DNA from: Sporopachydermia quercuum
Taxonomy: Eukaryota > Ascomycota > Sporopachydermiomycetes > Sporopachydermiales > Sporopachydermiaceae
DNA: 64,000 nucleotides
Direction of reading: 5' to 3'
Assembly: GCA_001599295.1 (NCBI GenBank)
Contig: BCGN01000005.1
Location: 62,001 to 126,000, forward strand
The stretch's first letter is position 1. Each line of letters opens with the position of its first letter. Both the position numbers and the translations under genes were made by a program. The notes under the pieces are model-generated. The model worked only from the letters and a program-made list of their open reading frames with translations. It made no database searches and was not told the origin of the DNA. Positions 19,901 to 30,467 of this stretch are shown here, one piece after another.

Positions 19901-22900
19901 TCTTTCAGTCTCAGGTTCTTCTATTAAACCTCCTGCAATTTCAAACGATTCTCTCACGAATCCTGTTGCTATTGTTGAAGAGATTTTGAGTAAAACACAG
20001 TATACAATTTATAAGCAGCAGTTTATTGCTTGTTTATATCAGTTTTTCATTATGGCCAATGAATTAACAGCCAGNAATACTACTAGTGCTACTAGTAGCA
20101 CTGGTGGTAANAACGGTAAATCATTTGAAGCTATTGAATTGATACTCAGTCAAATGACATCAGATATGATAAAGTACTCATCAATAATGAAATATAACAA
20201 CAATTCTAATCATTTCGATCAAATACCTGGTACTATTGGCTATACTATTAACAAGGTAATAGCTCAACTAGAGAAAAATAGCAATAGTAAGGATAACATT
20301 AATAATGCTACTGCCAGTGCTAAAGCTGATGTTAATAGTGCAAATAACATAACTGTTTTCAATGGTCGAATTGAAATAATGGAAAAAGAGATAAAAGAGC
20401 TGGAAAAACAAAGGGAAGAACTAATTGATTATTTATGCAGGAAAAGTAAGAATATCAACAACAACAATGCAATTGTTGATGCTTATGCTGATGATATGTT
20501 TATCAATAAGCTTAAGCTTGGCAGAAGTAAAAACGGTTATTCTAACGATAGTTTTGGTGATAGTAACATGAATGGGCATAGTAGATATGATGCACAATCT
20601 ATAATGGAAGGCAATTTTGAGTCTATTGACAGTTATAAAGGACTGATAGATACTATTGATGATTATACTAATAATGCTAATAATGAGAATAATGTTGCTT
20701 CTTCTAGTGTTTCATCACTAGTTCCTTTCCTTATTGAAAGATTAAATATTTATAAAGCAAAAGTCTCAGCATTGACTGAAACAGTCAAACAGTTGCAGGG
20801 AAAAGTAAACTCCCAGATGAATTTTGACGACAGTAATATTAGTGCTGTTAATAGTGCTACTAGCACTATGAATCCTGATGGTTCAAACACTTTTTCTTCA
20901 ATATCTGATTATGGTGGGACTATTATTTATGAGAAGAATGCGGAAGATATGACTGTTTACTACGATCGGAGCTTTGAAGCTAATTTAATAGATGCTGACT
21001 ATACAAATGAAGGAAAGGCAGCCAATTATGACCATCAGGACAGTAATTATGCTAGCAATTATACCAATTATCATCAAAGGGTTCTTCCTGATGATTGGCT
21101 GAATAGCTTGAGAAGCAATACAGATAAGGATAATAGGGATAGTCCTAGTGGTTCTATTAATACTACTGCTGATGATAGTACTAAGGATGGTAAGCTTAAG
21201 AGCAGATCAACTACCCTGCTGACTTCAACAACACCTTCTTTGAAGTATCCTGATAGTATTACTGGTGTACCAGATATAAACAACGGAAATCTTGCATCAA
21301 CAGAACCTCTTCAGTTGAAAGAAGGTATCATCAAAACTTCAGGCATTGATTTGATGAATACGTCTGCAATATCATTGACTGATTTTATTAATTCAACGAT
21401 AGTATCAACGCCAACGAGCCCTTTGATTACTAGCGGCGGTAAAGCTGGTACTGGTGGTGCTTTTCCTGTTGATTATGATCGTGATGGTGGTAATGATGAT
21501 GTGTTATTGACGAGTACTCCTCCTGATTCGCCTGTAGAAGGAAGTATTGAAGGTGGCGAAAGGGATTCTGTAGTTGGGGAAGGAAAAAAAGCTGAGACTG
21601 AAATTGAGCATAGTAAATCTGAGGTCTCTGTTGGAGGCTCTGTTGGAGATACGACTGCCACGGAACTGAATTCTCAGACTGTTCCCCCACCGCCTCCTCC
21701 CCCTCCTCTCCCTCCTCCACCAGCTCCTCCATTACCTCCAGCTCTGCCAGGCCAGACTGGTATGCCTCTTCCTCCATCACCGCCACCACTGCCTCCAGCA
21801 TTTTCCAATGGTTCTTCTGGTGAAGCTATGTCTTCAGCTGCTCCTTCCACCTTCACTCAAATGATCCCTGTGCCATCCAAAAAACTCAAACAAATGCACT
21901 GGGACAAACTCCAGAACGTTTCAAACACTTTCTGGTCAGAAAATACTGACAAGGCTATAGAACTATCGAAAAAACTTGAAGAAAAAGGTATTTATAGCCA
22001 GTTAGAAGACTTATTCCCTGCTGCCGTTACCAACTCGGCAGGTATGGTATTTACACCTGGTGGTAATTATGCTACAGGTATAGTTAATACGGAATCTGCC
22101 TCAGGATCTAGTGCTGGAGGAAGAGTTGCTAGTGCAGGATCTGGTACACGATTGGCCTCAAGGTCTAATTCCACAACACTTAAACCAGTGCCTCCAGTGG
22201 TGATTTCTTTTCTCCCAAGAGATATTTGTCATCAATTTGGAATTAATTTCCATAAATACTCCAATATGGATATTGAAGAACTAATTAAGAAAATTTTACG
22301 ATGTGATAAAGATATTATTGAGAATGGGAATATTATGAAGTTCCTTTCCTCAGAGGAATTTGTCAATCTATCCATGAACCTGAAAAAGAAGTTTGAAAGT
22401 TTTGATAAGAATAAGAAACTTGCTACTGGTACGGGTGATNATGATATGAATATGAGTGATAGGAATACTACAGCAGAAGGAATANCTATTGTTATATCTC
22501 CTGAAAATGATCCTTCGTTACTTGACAGACCCGAAAGAGTATTTTTCGAGCTTTCATTCAAACTACAGCGTTACTGGAATTCCAGAGTCAGAAGTCTTCA
22601 AACGTTGATAACTTTTAATAATAACTATAAAGAGCTAACAGCTAGTTTGAACCAAATCAATAGAGCCATTGCTGCATTAAACGATTCATCTAACTTCAGG
22701 TCACTGCTGACTTTAATTCTGACAATGGGAAATTACATGAACGATAGTAACAAGAGATCGGTTGGGTTCAAACTTGATACACTCCAGAGGCTTACATATG
22801 TTAAAGCAAGAACGAATAATAGGAATAATAATCGTGACGGCAGCAGCAGTATCAATAACAATAGTAATGGTGGTAGCAGTAATATATCTACTGCAAGTGC

Positions 22901-23972
22901 TACTACATTTCTTCATTTCATTGAAAAAGTCATAAGGAATAACTTCCCGGAAATTGGTTCAATCTGCGAAGAATTGAAACCAATAATAGATGTGTCTTCC
23001 TGGTCAATTGATTATATTTTCAAGGAAATATCTGCTTTACAGTCAGCTGTTAATGCGCTGCAGTCAACAAGGAAGAATGGGAACTTGAAAGATAGCAATC
23101 GGACTACGATTCATCCTGATGATAGAATTTTGTTATTAATTGATAGACAGTTGAGTAATATAGTTAGTAAGATGGAAGAGTTGAATGGCAGTAAAGTAAA
23201 AGTTGAAAACGGCTTGAAAGAATTAATGGCTAGCTATGGAGAAGATTATGACGACGTTGATAGAAGAGATGGGTTCTTTGGTAAGATTGGAATGTTTGTT
23301 ATTCAATTTGAACGAGTTCATGTTGAAAATATTACCAGGGAAGAAGAAGAACGAATATACAACAGGAGAAAGAAGATGTTAGAAAAGGGTAGAGTCAAAA
23401 CTACTAAAAGCGACAATAAGAGCCAAAGGGAGAAAATTGTTGATAGTGCTGATAATAACAATGGTACTGGTAATACTGTTGGTAACACTCCTAATAGTAC
23501 TAAGACTTCTGATACTTCTGGCGGCTTTCCTGAAGAGTTGCAAAGCGAGGAATCTACTAGTTTTAATGATAAATCAGGAGAATCAAGTCTGAATATTGAT
23601 AATGAGCCAATGACTAATTCAGCAATTGATAAATTGTTAGAGAAGTTGAAAGCCAGCCCTATCAAATCACGGAAAAGATCTTATACTATAACTTCCGATT
23701 TATTTGCTAGAGGGGGCGGTTCTGGTGATCGTCGGAAGAGTATTGTTTTCGGCAACGATGATTACGGATCAGATGAAGAGGGGAACTCTGAAGACGGTGA
23801 TGCTGGTGATGGTGATGATATGCCTGGAAGTGATTATGAATATGGGAAATATGGAAATGAAGAAGATAATAATAATCTTAATAATATAGGTAGTTTGAAC
23901 GATGCAACAGAAGAGTTAGATGTGGGAATAAGAGCTCGCGAGATGCTTGCACAGTTAACCGATGATACGTAA
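16902..23972 (+). CDS. BNI1: Bni1-type formin
   Basis: Formins nucleate and elongate unbranched actin cables at polarised growth sites under Rho GTPase control. The 2356-residue protein is longer than S. cerevisiae Bni1 (1953). Residues 1-585 are disordered, Ser/Asn/Thr-rich. The GTPase-binding/FH3 region starts near 588 (LPEWYVRKLINNTLTVKQYH) and runs to about 900. A coiled-coil follows near 1150. The FH1 domain is a polyproline stretch near 1594-1632. FH2 starts with KKLKQMHWDKLQ near 1660 and includes LTMGNYMND...GFKLDTLQRL near 1942. A diaphanous autoregulatory domain AIDKLLEKLKASPIKSRKR sits near 2245, so autoinhibition is expected. FH2 carries several Asn/Ser/Gly-rich inserts absent from typical formins. 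The coding sequence also contains four N bases. Confidence 0.93.
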   Translation: MEQSNDLGSLKKELVDSFEILLATVEPDEKSIRNVQYVNNIISGVNSTSSLGSDAVTNNKENSEEEEGTGNSDSLTSSEENKEKIFNSIPRNPNEKSPSVTNENTRARSSSLRNEFSKSLVDAAFTYDNYRSPEKPNKWPDNRNEPLTPKTPPRRSTSGRNLATFTNTTPIPKPMRLAPSLIKVSPFKGKVSPLRLSPNKDSMASPTKPPGEENVLVAVRYEEMSSSHEEPIVVMKLPKVNSKEATIGKQNQNSTTGKKSSTGITAGAPSSSAKRRAKDPHIDTQFVALSYDSVSKATNKPLIVDQLPLNEPVNNSNSNKAGPASNSNKSKRNSFIVPDILPSASTANISTPTTPRTPSDSTFSLSSPIRSNTWDTGTTTTTASTANNTGFQMHHRRGSSIAENNSISGKEYCRSSSNVSIDGRASIISNGSSSTVGSKASGNSNSGVPTGGSGTGFSIGFGGSPGKGNSSRLVSSKGKRKSIIAAANSIVSPIRKRKGTNNDNISNSNNNIVNTVNSSTASSTSSSASIVSTTGVTLSTIHSFTGSPYTSSPVPNRGPFKQSARASKAIKSVKQSNKSSKAAKSTSRHLPEWYVRKLINNTLTVKQYHSLFYHLNHESNFQWNLQFIQAQGQMALAKVLMSLLVLKFKNNDQLEEELCIMKCLKATVNLQQGADFALGIKGNGDNSLPTGTLGTSLSPTETRTPATTSASLVPSAPSTPNIIISSVAAALVSPRFEICLYATEILTFLCYWKSPLGQLTVRNAIERLTITYRLLSDNTSAHPATRPMSVISSFEPWLKAVEQFLRSRGVLGSLVNSSKEYRDLGNLRQEELTEYILTTMFLVTALTARPNGDPGSDDISLLKERLMVRSALKAGGLERVLMLTKELGNDLINKQIGLYEEGSMQDLVELLKGNGHLEAEEEGDEEELELEGSEDKETFGYDDSSIYESLYELSGTANGLRREIISSPTGNTVSSPPVLIAERASATEGTKAHMRSHSKPLSVSGSSIKPPAISNDSLTNPVAIVEEILSKTQYTIYKQQFIACLYQFFIMANELTAXNTTSATSSTGGXNGKSFEAIELILSQMTSDMIKYSSIMKYNNNSNHFDQIPGTIGYTINKVIAQLEKNSNSKDNINNATASAKADVNSANNITVFNGRIEIMEKEIKELEKQREELIDYLCRKSKNINNNNAIVDAYADDMFINKLKLGRSKNGYSNDSFGDSNMNGHSRYDAQSIMEGNFESIDSYKGLIDTIDDYTNNANNENNVASSSVSSLVPFLIERLNIYKAKVSALTETVKQLQGKVNSQMNFDDSNISAVNSATSTMNPDGSNTFSSISDYGGTIIYEKNAEDMTVYYDRSFEANLIDADYTNEGKAANYDHQDSNYASNYTNYHQRVLPDDWLNSLRSNTDKDNRDSPSGSINTTADDSTKDGKLKSRSTTLLTSTTPSLKYPDSITGVPDINNGNLASTEPLQLKEGIIKTSGIDLMNTSAISLTDFINSTIVSTPTSPLITSGGKAGTGGAFPVDYDRDGGNDDVLLTSTPPDSPVEGSIEGGERDSVVGEGKKAETEIEHSKSEVSVGGSVGDTTATELNSQTVPPPPPPPPLPPPPAPPLPPALPGQTGMPLPPSPPPLPPAFSNGSSGEAMSSAAPSTFTQMIPVPSKKLKQMHWDKLQNVSNTFWSENTDKAIELSKKLEEKGIYSQLEDLFPAAVTNSAGMVFTPGGNYATGIVNTESASGSSAGGRVASAGSGTRLASRSNSTTLKPVPPVVISFLPRDICHQFGINFHKYSNMDIEELIKKILRCDKDIIENGNIMKFLSSEEFVNLSMNLKKKFESFDKNKKLATGTGDXDMNMSDRNTTAEGIXIVISPENDPSLLDRPERVFFELSFKLQRYWNSRVRSLQTLITFNNNYKELTASLNQINRAIAALNDSSNFRSLLTLILTMGNYMNDSNKRSVGFKLDTLQRLTYVKARTNNRNNNRDGSSSINNNSNGGSSNISTASATTFLHFIEKVIRNNFPEIGSICEELKPIIDVSSWSIDYIFKEISALQSAVNALQSTRKNGNLKDSNRTTIHPDDRILLLIDRQLSNIVSKMEELNGSKVKVENGLKELMASYGEDYDDVDRRDGFFGKIGMFVIQFERVHVENITREEEERIYNRRKKMLEKGRVKTTKSDNKSQREKIVDSADNNNGTGNTVGNTPNSTKTSDTSGGFPEELQSEESTSFNDKSGESSLNIDNEPMTNSAIDKLLEKLKASPIKSRKRSYTITSDLFARGGGSGDRRKSIVFGNDDYGSDEEGNSEDGDAGDGDDMPGSDYEYGKYGNEEDNNNLNNIGSLNDATEELDVGIRAREMLAQLTDDT

Positions 23973-26900
23973 AAAGATGGATTGAGTATATACATTTGGG
24001 ATTATGATAGCATTTATATAAATTTAAGCAAAGAAAGCTTGCATGAACAGGTAAAACTCTTACAAACTTGTAAAGATATGTATTTCGATCTGGAAGTGGA
24101 AGGTAATCAAAAAATAATGCAAGTCATTGACTGACTGACTGATTGAAGTTTGAGGCTAAATCGGTAGATAATACGCTGGCTGAATAATCCTCACTGAAAC
24201 TGGTAGAGGTATTGCCATACAATGTTAAACTCCTTTTCATGAAATGAGTTGTAGTCTGAAGCCTTTGCCTTAAATCAAGCAAATCAACTCAAATAGTGAA
24301 TGCAACCACTTCTTTTATCCCAGGCTTCCAAGTTTGAGCAACTCCTTAAGTTAAACATTCAAAACTTGATGCTCCGGAGAAAGTTAATATTAATGTTGAG
24401 TTTTATACGTAAATATTAACTTTAAAGTTAAATTTAGCACTTCCTAAACAATTTTAAGAATGCTTGAAAAAGTGGAGAACTGTGAAAAAGTTTTCTTAGA
24501 CCTTCATAGAAGGTGATTGAAAGCCATTTATCAAATACCGTTAATGTTGAAAAAACTGTAGGCCCAATTATATGTAATATAAGCTTTAACACTTATTGAA
24601 TCCACTATATTAATTCTGTATTGGAAAAAAGATAGAGCTGAGATGTTCTTACCAATTGTTTGTTCAATCTATCCCTTCTCAATCTCCAAGTAAAGTTGGG
24701 TGGTGACAAACGGGGATCTCCAGAAGCCGTAAGGCTTTCATGATTATAAGAATTGTTGATTGTTTGAAGTAAAAAGAAAGAAAAAAAAATTATTTTCAAT
24801 GGAAACTATAAATAATGAAATGTCATTGAAATAGTAATAATGAATACGANTATTATGCTTTTCTCGGTGAAATAGCAGTTGAATCAATAGATACTTTTTC
24901 CGAGCAGGGTAGGGCAAAAATGAAATGAAGCATAAATGACTGCAAGCTGTGCTAAGAATAAGAAAGAGCCCTTTAACGAGAAAACATATTTTAGTGCCGT
25001 AGAGGGACAAAATCGAATATCCAAGAGAATCTGCTATGAAGATCAAGATACTTCTAGAATTTGTTATCCCTACAAAAGTTTTCAATTACTATAACTTCTT
25101 TTTATAAGTAGTGCTTGTCATATTTTTTTGGTTGTCGGCAGTTTATGATTGCTTGCATTAATTATATTCATAGACAAACCCTTCGCCTATCTTGGAATCT
25201 TGGATAAATAATGAACTAGTTGTGTCATTGAGAATCATTGCATATGAATGTACGACCAGTGGTACCCTTTGAGGAGATAAAAATTGATCCACTGTTTGGG
25301 TACTTTGACTGAATTGAAACTAACTATTCAATCAACTTGCTGAAAATCCCAGAGTAGAGTTTAGGTCATCAAATGTAAAGAAATTCATTTTCATACGGCT
25401 CAAACAAGAAATGAAAATGCTTTAAAGTTTAAGTTAGAACCTTATTAGTTTATCTAAAACTTTATTTTGCAAAAGAAGAACTGTAAAACTATCGAAGATT
25501 GTCAGAATTAACAGAATAAGATCTGGCGAAACAAAAAAAGTTTTCATATTTGTTCCACTCCTATTCTAATTTGTATCAGGCTCTACTACTAGTTTATTTA
25601 CTGCTTTATCCACTATCTTATCTACCTGTATGGGCTTGGCTTTTAGAATAGATAGTTCTCTCTCTTGGCTTAATCCAAACTAGGTTCAACAACCTTACAT
25701 CCGAAGTTTCTAAACTATATTTGCTTACCTGTACCGATACTGATAGCGGTGGATAAGGTGATGAGGCCAACTGCCTTTATCAAGTTGAGTGTGCTTGTTG
25801 TACTGAAAACGAAATATTCGAACTGTGATCTGTCAAAAGCTAGACAATAGTGGGAAAATGTTATTAGTTCTAGAAGAAGATGCAATGCTTTCCATAGCAA
25901 TCAGGTCCCATGTATTATTTTTTCATTCCTGCTTTATTTCTCTGAATGGCTTCTTCACAGAATGAAGCTTCGAGTGAATAATTGTAGAGAAGGGTAGAAA
26001 ATGAATAAAAACGGCATACATTATCTCACTATACTTATCATTCATTCGAAGCAAGAAAAATGGATTTCTAGTTGATAGCTACTTTAGCTACACAACTCCA
26101 ACACTAGACCTATTATTGCTCTCTAACACAGGTATTAGCCCTATTGTTTCCTTTACTAAAAGATGTAAAGGACAGTTAATAGAATACTCAATGCAATCTT
26201 TGCAAGTTTTTCCGAAACATTAAAGATTANCATGTCAATTAAAATATGGTGATTTATTTGAAGACCGAGTTGAGAATATACCTAAAAAAAAAATTGTGCA
26301 TTATCCTTGCATGCACTGAGCAATTGAGATAGTACGTAGATTATTCAGTGGTTGAATAATTCGATGAGCATGTAGTAGTATGTGTAGTGCGGTGATAAGG
26401 TTTGACTTCAACTCTGCAATAAAAATTTCCAAACTTTAACTGTATACGTAAATAATACGAGAAATGTTCCAAGTTTGTTCGCTTGACTGTTGTTTGAACA
26501 GTGTGATACCCAATTCTCTCGTTAACCTTCCTTGAAAACACATTATTGCAGGGGTTCCTTCAAATCTTCAAGAAACCCTTATTTTGAACTCCTGAAATAC
26601 TTATTGTTCTGTTTTTACCAATAATTACTTGGCCCCTCCTGTCGTGTACTTAGATCTTCGATACCGAACTTAATTTAAAGTTTATACCTAAAAATTAACA
26701 TAATGACGATATGATCTTAAGCTTCAGGGCTAATACTTATCTCTTCTAGTTCGAGCTTGACCGTACTTACAATTACCAATAACTATGATACCTACCTACA
26801 TCTTTATTATCATGATAGTGTTGCAACCATCTGAGCATTTTGAATTGGAAAGTTACCCATCATGTATGTTATCTCTGAAGCGAGTTCTGTAGAATTTTCA

Positions 26901-28503
26901 ATGCGGCTTTCTTTCTTTTTTTTTAAACATGTTTATGTTAACGGTAAGCAAGTGAGCAAGTAGAAGGACCAATATCTGACAACTGATAGATAGACATGGA
27001 TGTACTGTGCAACCAGGATCAATGGATTATTTTAAAGCTCTCTTATATTCTTATTGCATAGACTCGGAGTCGGAATTTAGTGGGTTTAGTACTGTGATCA
27101 TAATTGTATGAATTTTATGAATTGGTTGACTAGTACAGAAACTTACTATAAAAGGACAGTTGTGTGTTTTATAGGACAATATGGCTCATGACACTTTATA
27201 CAGGAAATCAACTGCATCAGCAGTATTCATTCAAACAGTTAAAAGAACCCATAAGTGGAGCGACCGTGTGTTGTATGTTACTACATGACATATTACTTTA
27301 GATTAAGTTATTTCTATCAACATACGATCGATGTAAAAGTAAGACATTGCAATCAATTCTGAGATAAAGTAATACGCTACTGGTTACTGGTAGTTGTTAT
27401 TATAGAATCATTAACTCCTTTAATATCCCAATTGTTTATCATGTAACAACCTCAGTTCAAGTTCAACCAATCCAAAGAAATAGTGTAAGTAGCTTGAACC
27501 TCCAGTTGATAATCCCAACTATTTGGTATACTACGTAATCCCTTCAATGCTCGTATTCCCTTGAAATAATTATATTCTCACTCTCTTTAAACAATGCTAC
27601 CCTCACCTCAACTATTCCTTCAATTCAGTTCTATCATAATATCATAATATAACTAAATAAATAACTTAATTCACTTACTATAGCGCATTGTTCTTCTATC
27701 CTGTGAAGACCAATTCACCTTAATTCCCTTAAAGATATATATTTATTGTTATTTAAGAATGTTCCATCATTCTCCCCATCTCATCACATATTCATTTGCC
27801 TTCAGTACACAACCTCTTTTCTATGATTTAATTGCAGCCAGCCAGATCATTATTCCTTATCACCTCCTATCTATCATATCAGTACCTGCCTATCACCCAG
27901 ACATTTCTATGAGACTTGCAATAAGCAACCAACCAAGAGAAGAAATAAAATGCCTCGAACAAGCACTAATTTAAGGATATTTCAGTATTCGGCATTACGT
28001 ACATGCAATAAAGTTGAAAAGTTCCTCGCATTTGCCTTACAAAAACAGTTTCAAATTTTATATTAAGGTTTCTTTCCAATTCTAACTCTATCCCGAATTT
28101 GGTCTCTGAAGCTAAAAAGTACATCGCTTGATGTGATCTAATTGAATGCTTTCATGGTGAAATACAAATCCCTTTAATAGCTCCAGTTTGCCTGTTTTCA
28201 GAGTTGTTTCTTAGGATCCTGAACTAAATTAAATGGAATATATGAATATTTAATTCTGTTAAATTTGATCCTTCATAATAATACTTGGATAAGTATATCA
28301 TATATCCANTCTTATTAACACGACAAGTTATTCTTTTCGCTCTTAATTGTTATTGGTTGTTTACTGTTAGGTAGTAATCTTTAAATGATCCTGCAGATAA
28401 GGTAATCAAGTTCCCAGAATCAAAAGAATTTTCAAATAACAATATCACTAAAGCTAACGAAGGAAGCAGAACTCGAAGGTGANCGATAAGAAGATCAACA
28501 ACA
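23973..28503. other. 4.5-kb region without a clear gene between the formin and permease genes
   Basis: No long open frame occurs here on either strand. Two minus-strand scraps look like exons: about 25728-25801 (an open hydrophobic stretch LIKAVGLITLSTAISIGTG preceded by TTTTCAG and followed by GTAAGC) and about 24655-24745 (GDPRLSPPNFTWRLRRDRLN followed by GTAAGA). I could not join them into one gene. The right end is the permease promoter with three GATAAG sites. No tRNA or repeat family was recognised. Confidence 0.5.
28288..28490 (+). promoter_or_regulatory. Three GATAAG sites upstream of the permease
   Basis: GATAAG occurs at 28288-28293, 28396-28401 and 28485-28490, all in the same direction and within 220 bases of the start codon. 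Clustered GATAAG is the binding pattern of the Gln3/Gat1 GATA activators that lift nitrogen catabolite repression from permease genes in yeasts. Binding here is inferred. Confidence 0.45.
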
Positions 28504-30177
28504 ATGACGGATATTATTAATCCAGACATTGAGAAGGCTTATTCTCAAAGCGACAACGAGAAAGAGAAGTCAGCCAAATCACTTGACGATGCATCATCGA
28601 AGGAGATCACGGAAACCGTGATTGGTAACGTTGTTTTAGAAGAAGGTAAAATTGAAAGACAACTGAAACCAAGACAAGTTGCAATGATTGCTCTCGGTGG
28701 TACTATTGGCACCGGTTTATTCATTAGTACTGGTTCTGCACTTTCTGAAGCTGGACCTGTGAACATGTTTATTGCTTTCGCATTTATGGGTACTATTGTT
28801 TATGGTGTTATTCAATCATTGGGTGAAATGGCAACTTTTATTCCCGTCACTGGTTCTTTCGCCGCGTTTACCAGTAGATATATTTCAAGAGCTTTTGGTG
28901 CAGCTAACGGTTGGTTGTATTGGTTCACTTGGGCTATTACTTTTGCTATTGAATTGGATGCTGTTGGATTAGTTATTATGTATTGGACTGATGCTGTTCC
29001 TCATGAAGCTTGGATTGGGATTTTCTTTGTTATTTTAACAGGAATCAACTTTTTCCCTGTTCGATTTTACGGTGAAATTGAATTCTGGATTGCTTCTATC
29101 AAAGTCATTGCAATTGTTGGTTGGATTCTTTATGCCCTATGTATGGTATGCGGTGCCGGGGAACAAGGACCCATTGGTTTCAGATACTGGAGAAATCCTG
29201 GTCCATGGGGTCCTGGTATTTTAGTATCTAATATAGATACTGCTAGATTTTTGGGTTGGTTAGATTCTCTCATCAGTGCTGCATTTACTTATCAGGGAAC
29301 TGAATTAGTTGGTATTACAGCTGGTGAGGCCAAGAATCCAAGAAAGACTGTTCCTTCTGCAATTAACAAGGTGTTTTATCGTATTTTGATTTTCTATTTA
29401 GGAAGTATTTTCTTCATGGGTTTATTGGTTCCATACAATGATCCAGCTTTAGAAAGTAGTGAAAGTTTTGTTTCAGCCTCTCCCTTTATTATTGCTATTC
29501 TCAATTGCCAAACTCCTGTTCTTCCTGATATTTTTAATGCTGTCATTCTATCTACTATTATTTCTGCTGGTAATTCCAATGTTTACATTGGTTCCAGAAT
29601 TCTTTATGCTATGGCAGAAAGTGGTATTGCTCCAAAGGCATTTATGATGACTACCAAACACGGTGTACCAATTTTTGGGGTTATTTTAACTGCGATATTT
29701 GGTTTGTTGGCATTCATGTCTGCTTCCAGTGGAGCTTATGAAGTGTTCAACTGGTTGATCAATATTACTGCTGTCGGAGGATTAATTGCTTGGGCTTTGA
29801 TTGCTTTCTCTCACATCAGATTTATGAAAGCTTTAGATGCACAAGGATATCGCAGAGAAGACTTACCATTCAGAGCGTTATGGGCACCATATTTAGCATG
29901 GTATGCATTTGTTGCCATTGTTATTATCACCTTCATTCAAGGTTTCTCAGCATTTTTCGACTTCACAGCTGAAAAGTTCTTCGTTGCCTACGTCTCATTG
30001 ATTTTATTTGTTGTATTATACCTTTTCTTTGCATTTGTTATTTATAGGCACGATCCTTGGTACAGGAAGGCTGAAGATATCGATTTGATAACCAATAGAA
30101 GGGAAATTGATGAGGAAGTGTGGATTGAAGAACCAGCAAAGAATCTATGGGATAAGCTCTGGTTGATCTTAGCTTAA
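28504..30177 (+). CDS. Basic amino-acid permease (CAN1/LYP1/ALP1 family)
   Basis: This is a plasma-membrane proton symporter of the yeast amino-acid transporter (YAT) family, most like the arginine/lysine permeases. The 557-residue protein has a charged cytosolic N-terminus, the family entry motif LKPRQVAMIALGGTIGTGLF (residues about 57-76), twelve hydrophobic segments and the conserved stretches SLGEMATFIPVTGSF, FQ/YQGTELVGITAGEA, VGFRYW/IGFRYWRNPG and AVILSTIISAGNSNVYIGSR. The C-terminus ends NLWDKLWLILA, like the FWDKFWNVVA end of Can1. Residues alone do not settle whether arginine or lysine is preferred. It is next to BNI1, as ALP1 and LYP1 are in S. cerevisiae. Upstream GATAAG sites suggest nitrogen catabolite control. 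Confidence 0.92.
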   Translation: MTDIINPDIEKAYSQSDNEKEKSAKSLDDASSKEITETVIGNVVLEEGKIERQLKPRQVAMIALGGTIGTGLFISTGSALSEAGPVNMFIAFAFMGTIVYGVIQSLGEMATFIPVTGSFAAFTSRYISRAFGAANGWLYWFTWAITFAIELDAVGLVIMYWTDAVPHEAWIGIFFVILTGINFFPVRFYGEIEFWIASIKVIAIVGWILYALCMVCGAGEQGPIGFRYWRNPGPWGPGILVSNIDTARFLGWLDSLISAAFTYQGTELVGITAGEAKNPRKTVPSAINKVFYRILIFYLGSIFFMGLLVPYNDPALESSESFVSASPFIIAILNCQTPVLPDIFNAVILSTIISAGNSNVYIGSRILYAMAESGIAPKAFMMTTKHGVPIFGVILTAIFGLLAFMSASSGAYEVFNWLINITAVGGLIAWALIAFSHIRFMKALDAQGYRREDLPFRALWAPYLAWYAFVAIVIITFIQGFSAFFDFTAEKFFVAYVSLILFVVLYLFFAFVIYRHDPWYRKAEDIDLITNRREIDEEVWIEEPAKNLWDKLWLILA

Positions 30178-30467
30178 AAGATTAGTTGGTGTGCGATCTA
30201 TGCAGTATGATTCATATTTGGTTGTTCCTCTATTATTTATTTTGTCATTGCTTTTTCATTTCAATTAATGTTTCATAATTTATATTTACTTAGTACAATC
30301 ATTTATTTGTAAATATTTCATGTACTATGAGTGAACATAGCAGACTGTAGTTATCCATCAACTTGCAAATGATAAAAATGATGTAAAGGACCACTTGCTT
30401 TCTCTTTTCTTTTAGAGCAGTTCATCTCTTAGCGAGGAGATAATTTCCAACATAAATTCATAATCCG

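Noticed and set aside
21430-21801. Minus-strand frames over the FH1 region of the formin gene
   Set aside because: Reverse reading of proline codons gives glycine-rich or glutamate-rich frames; these are shadows.
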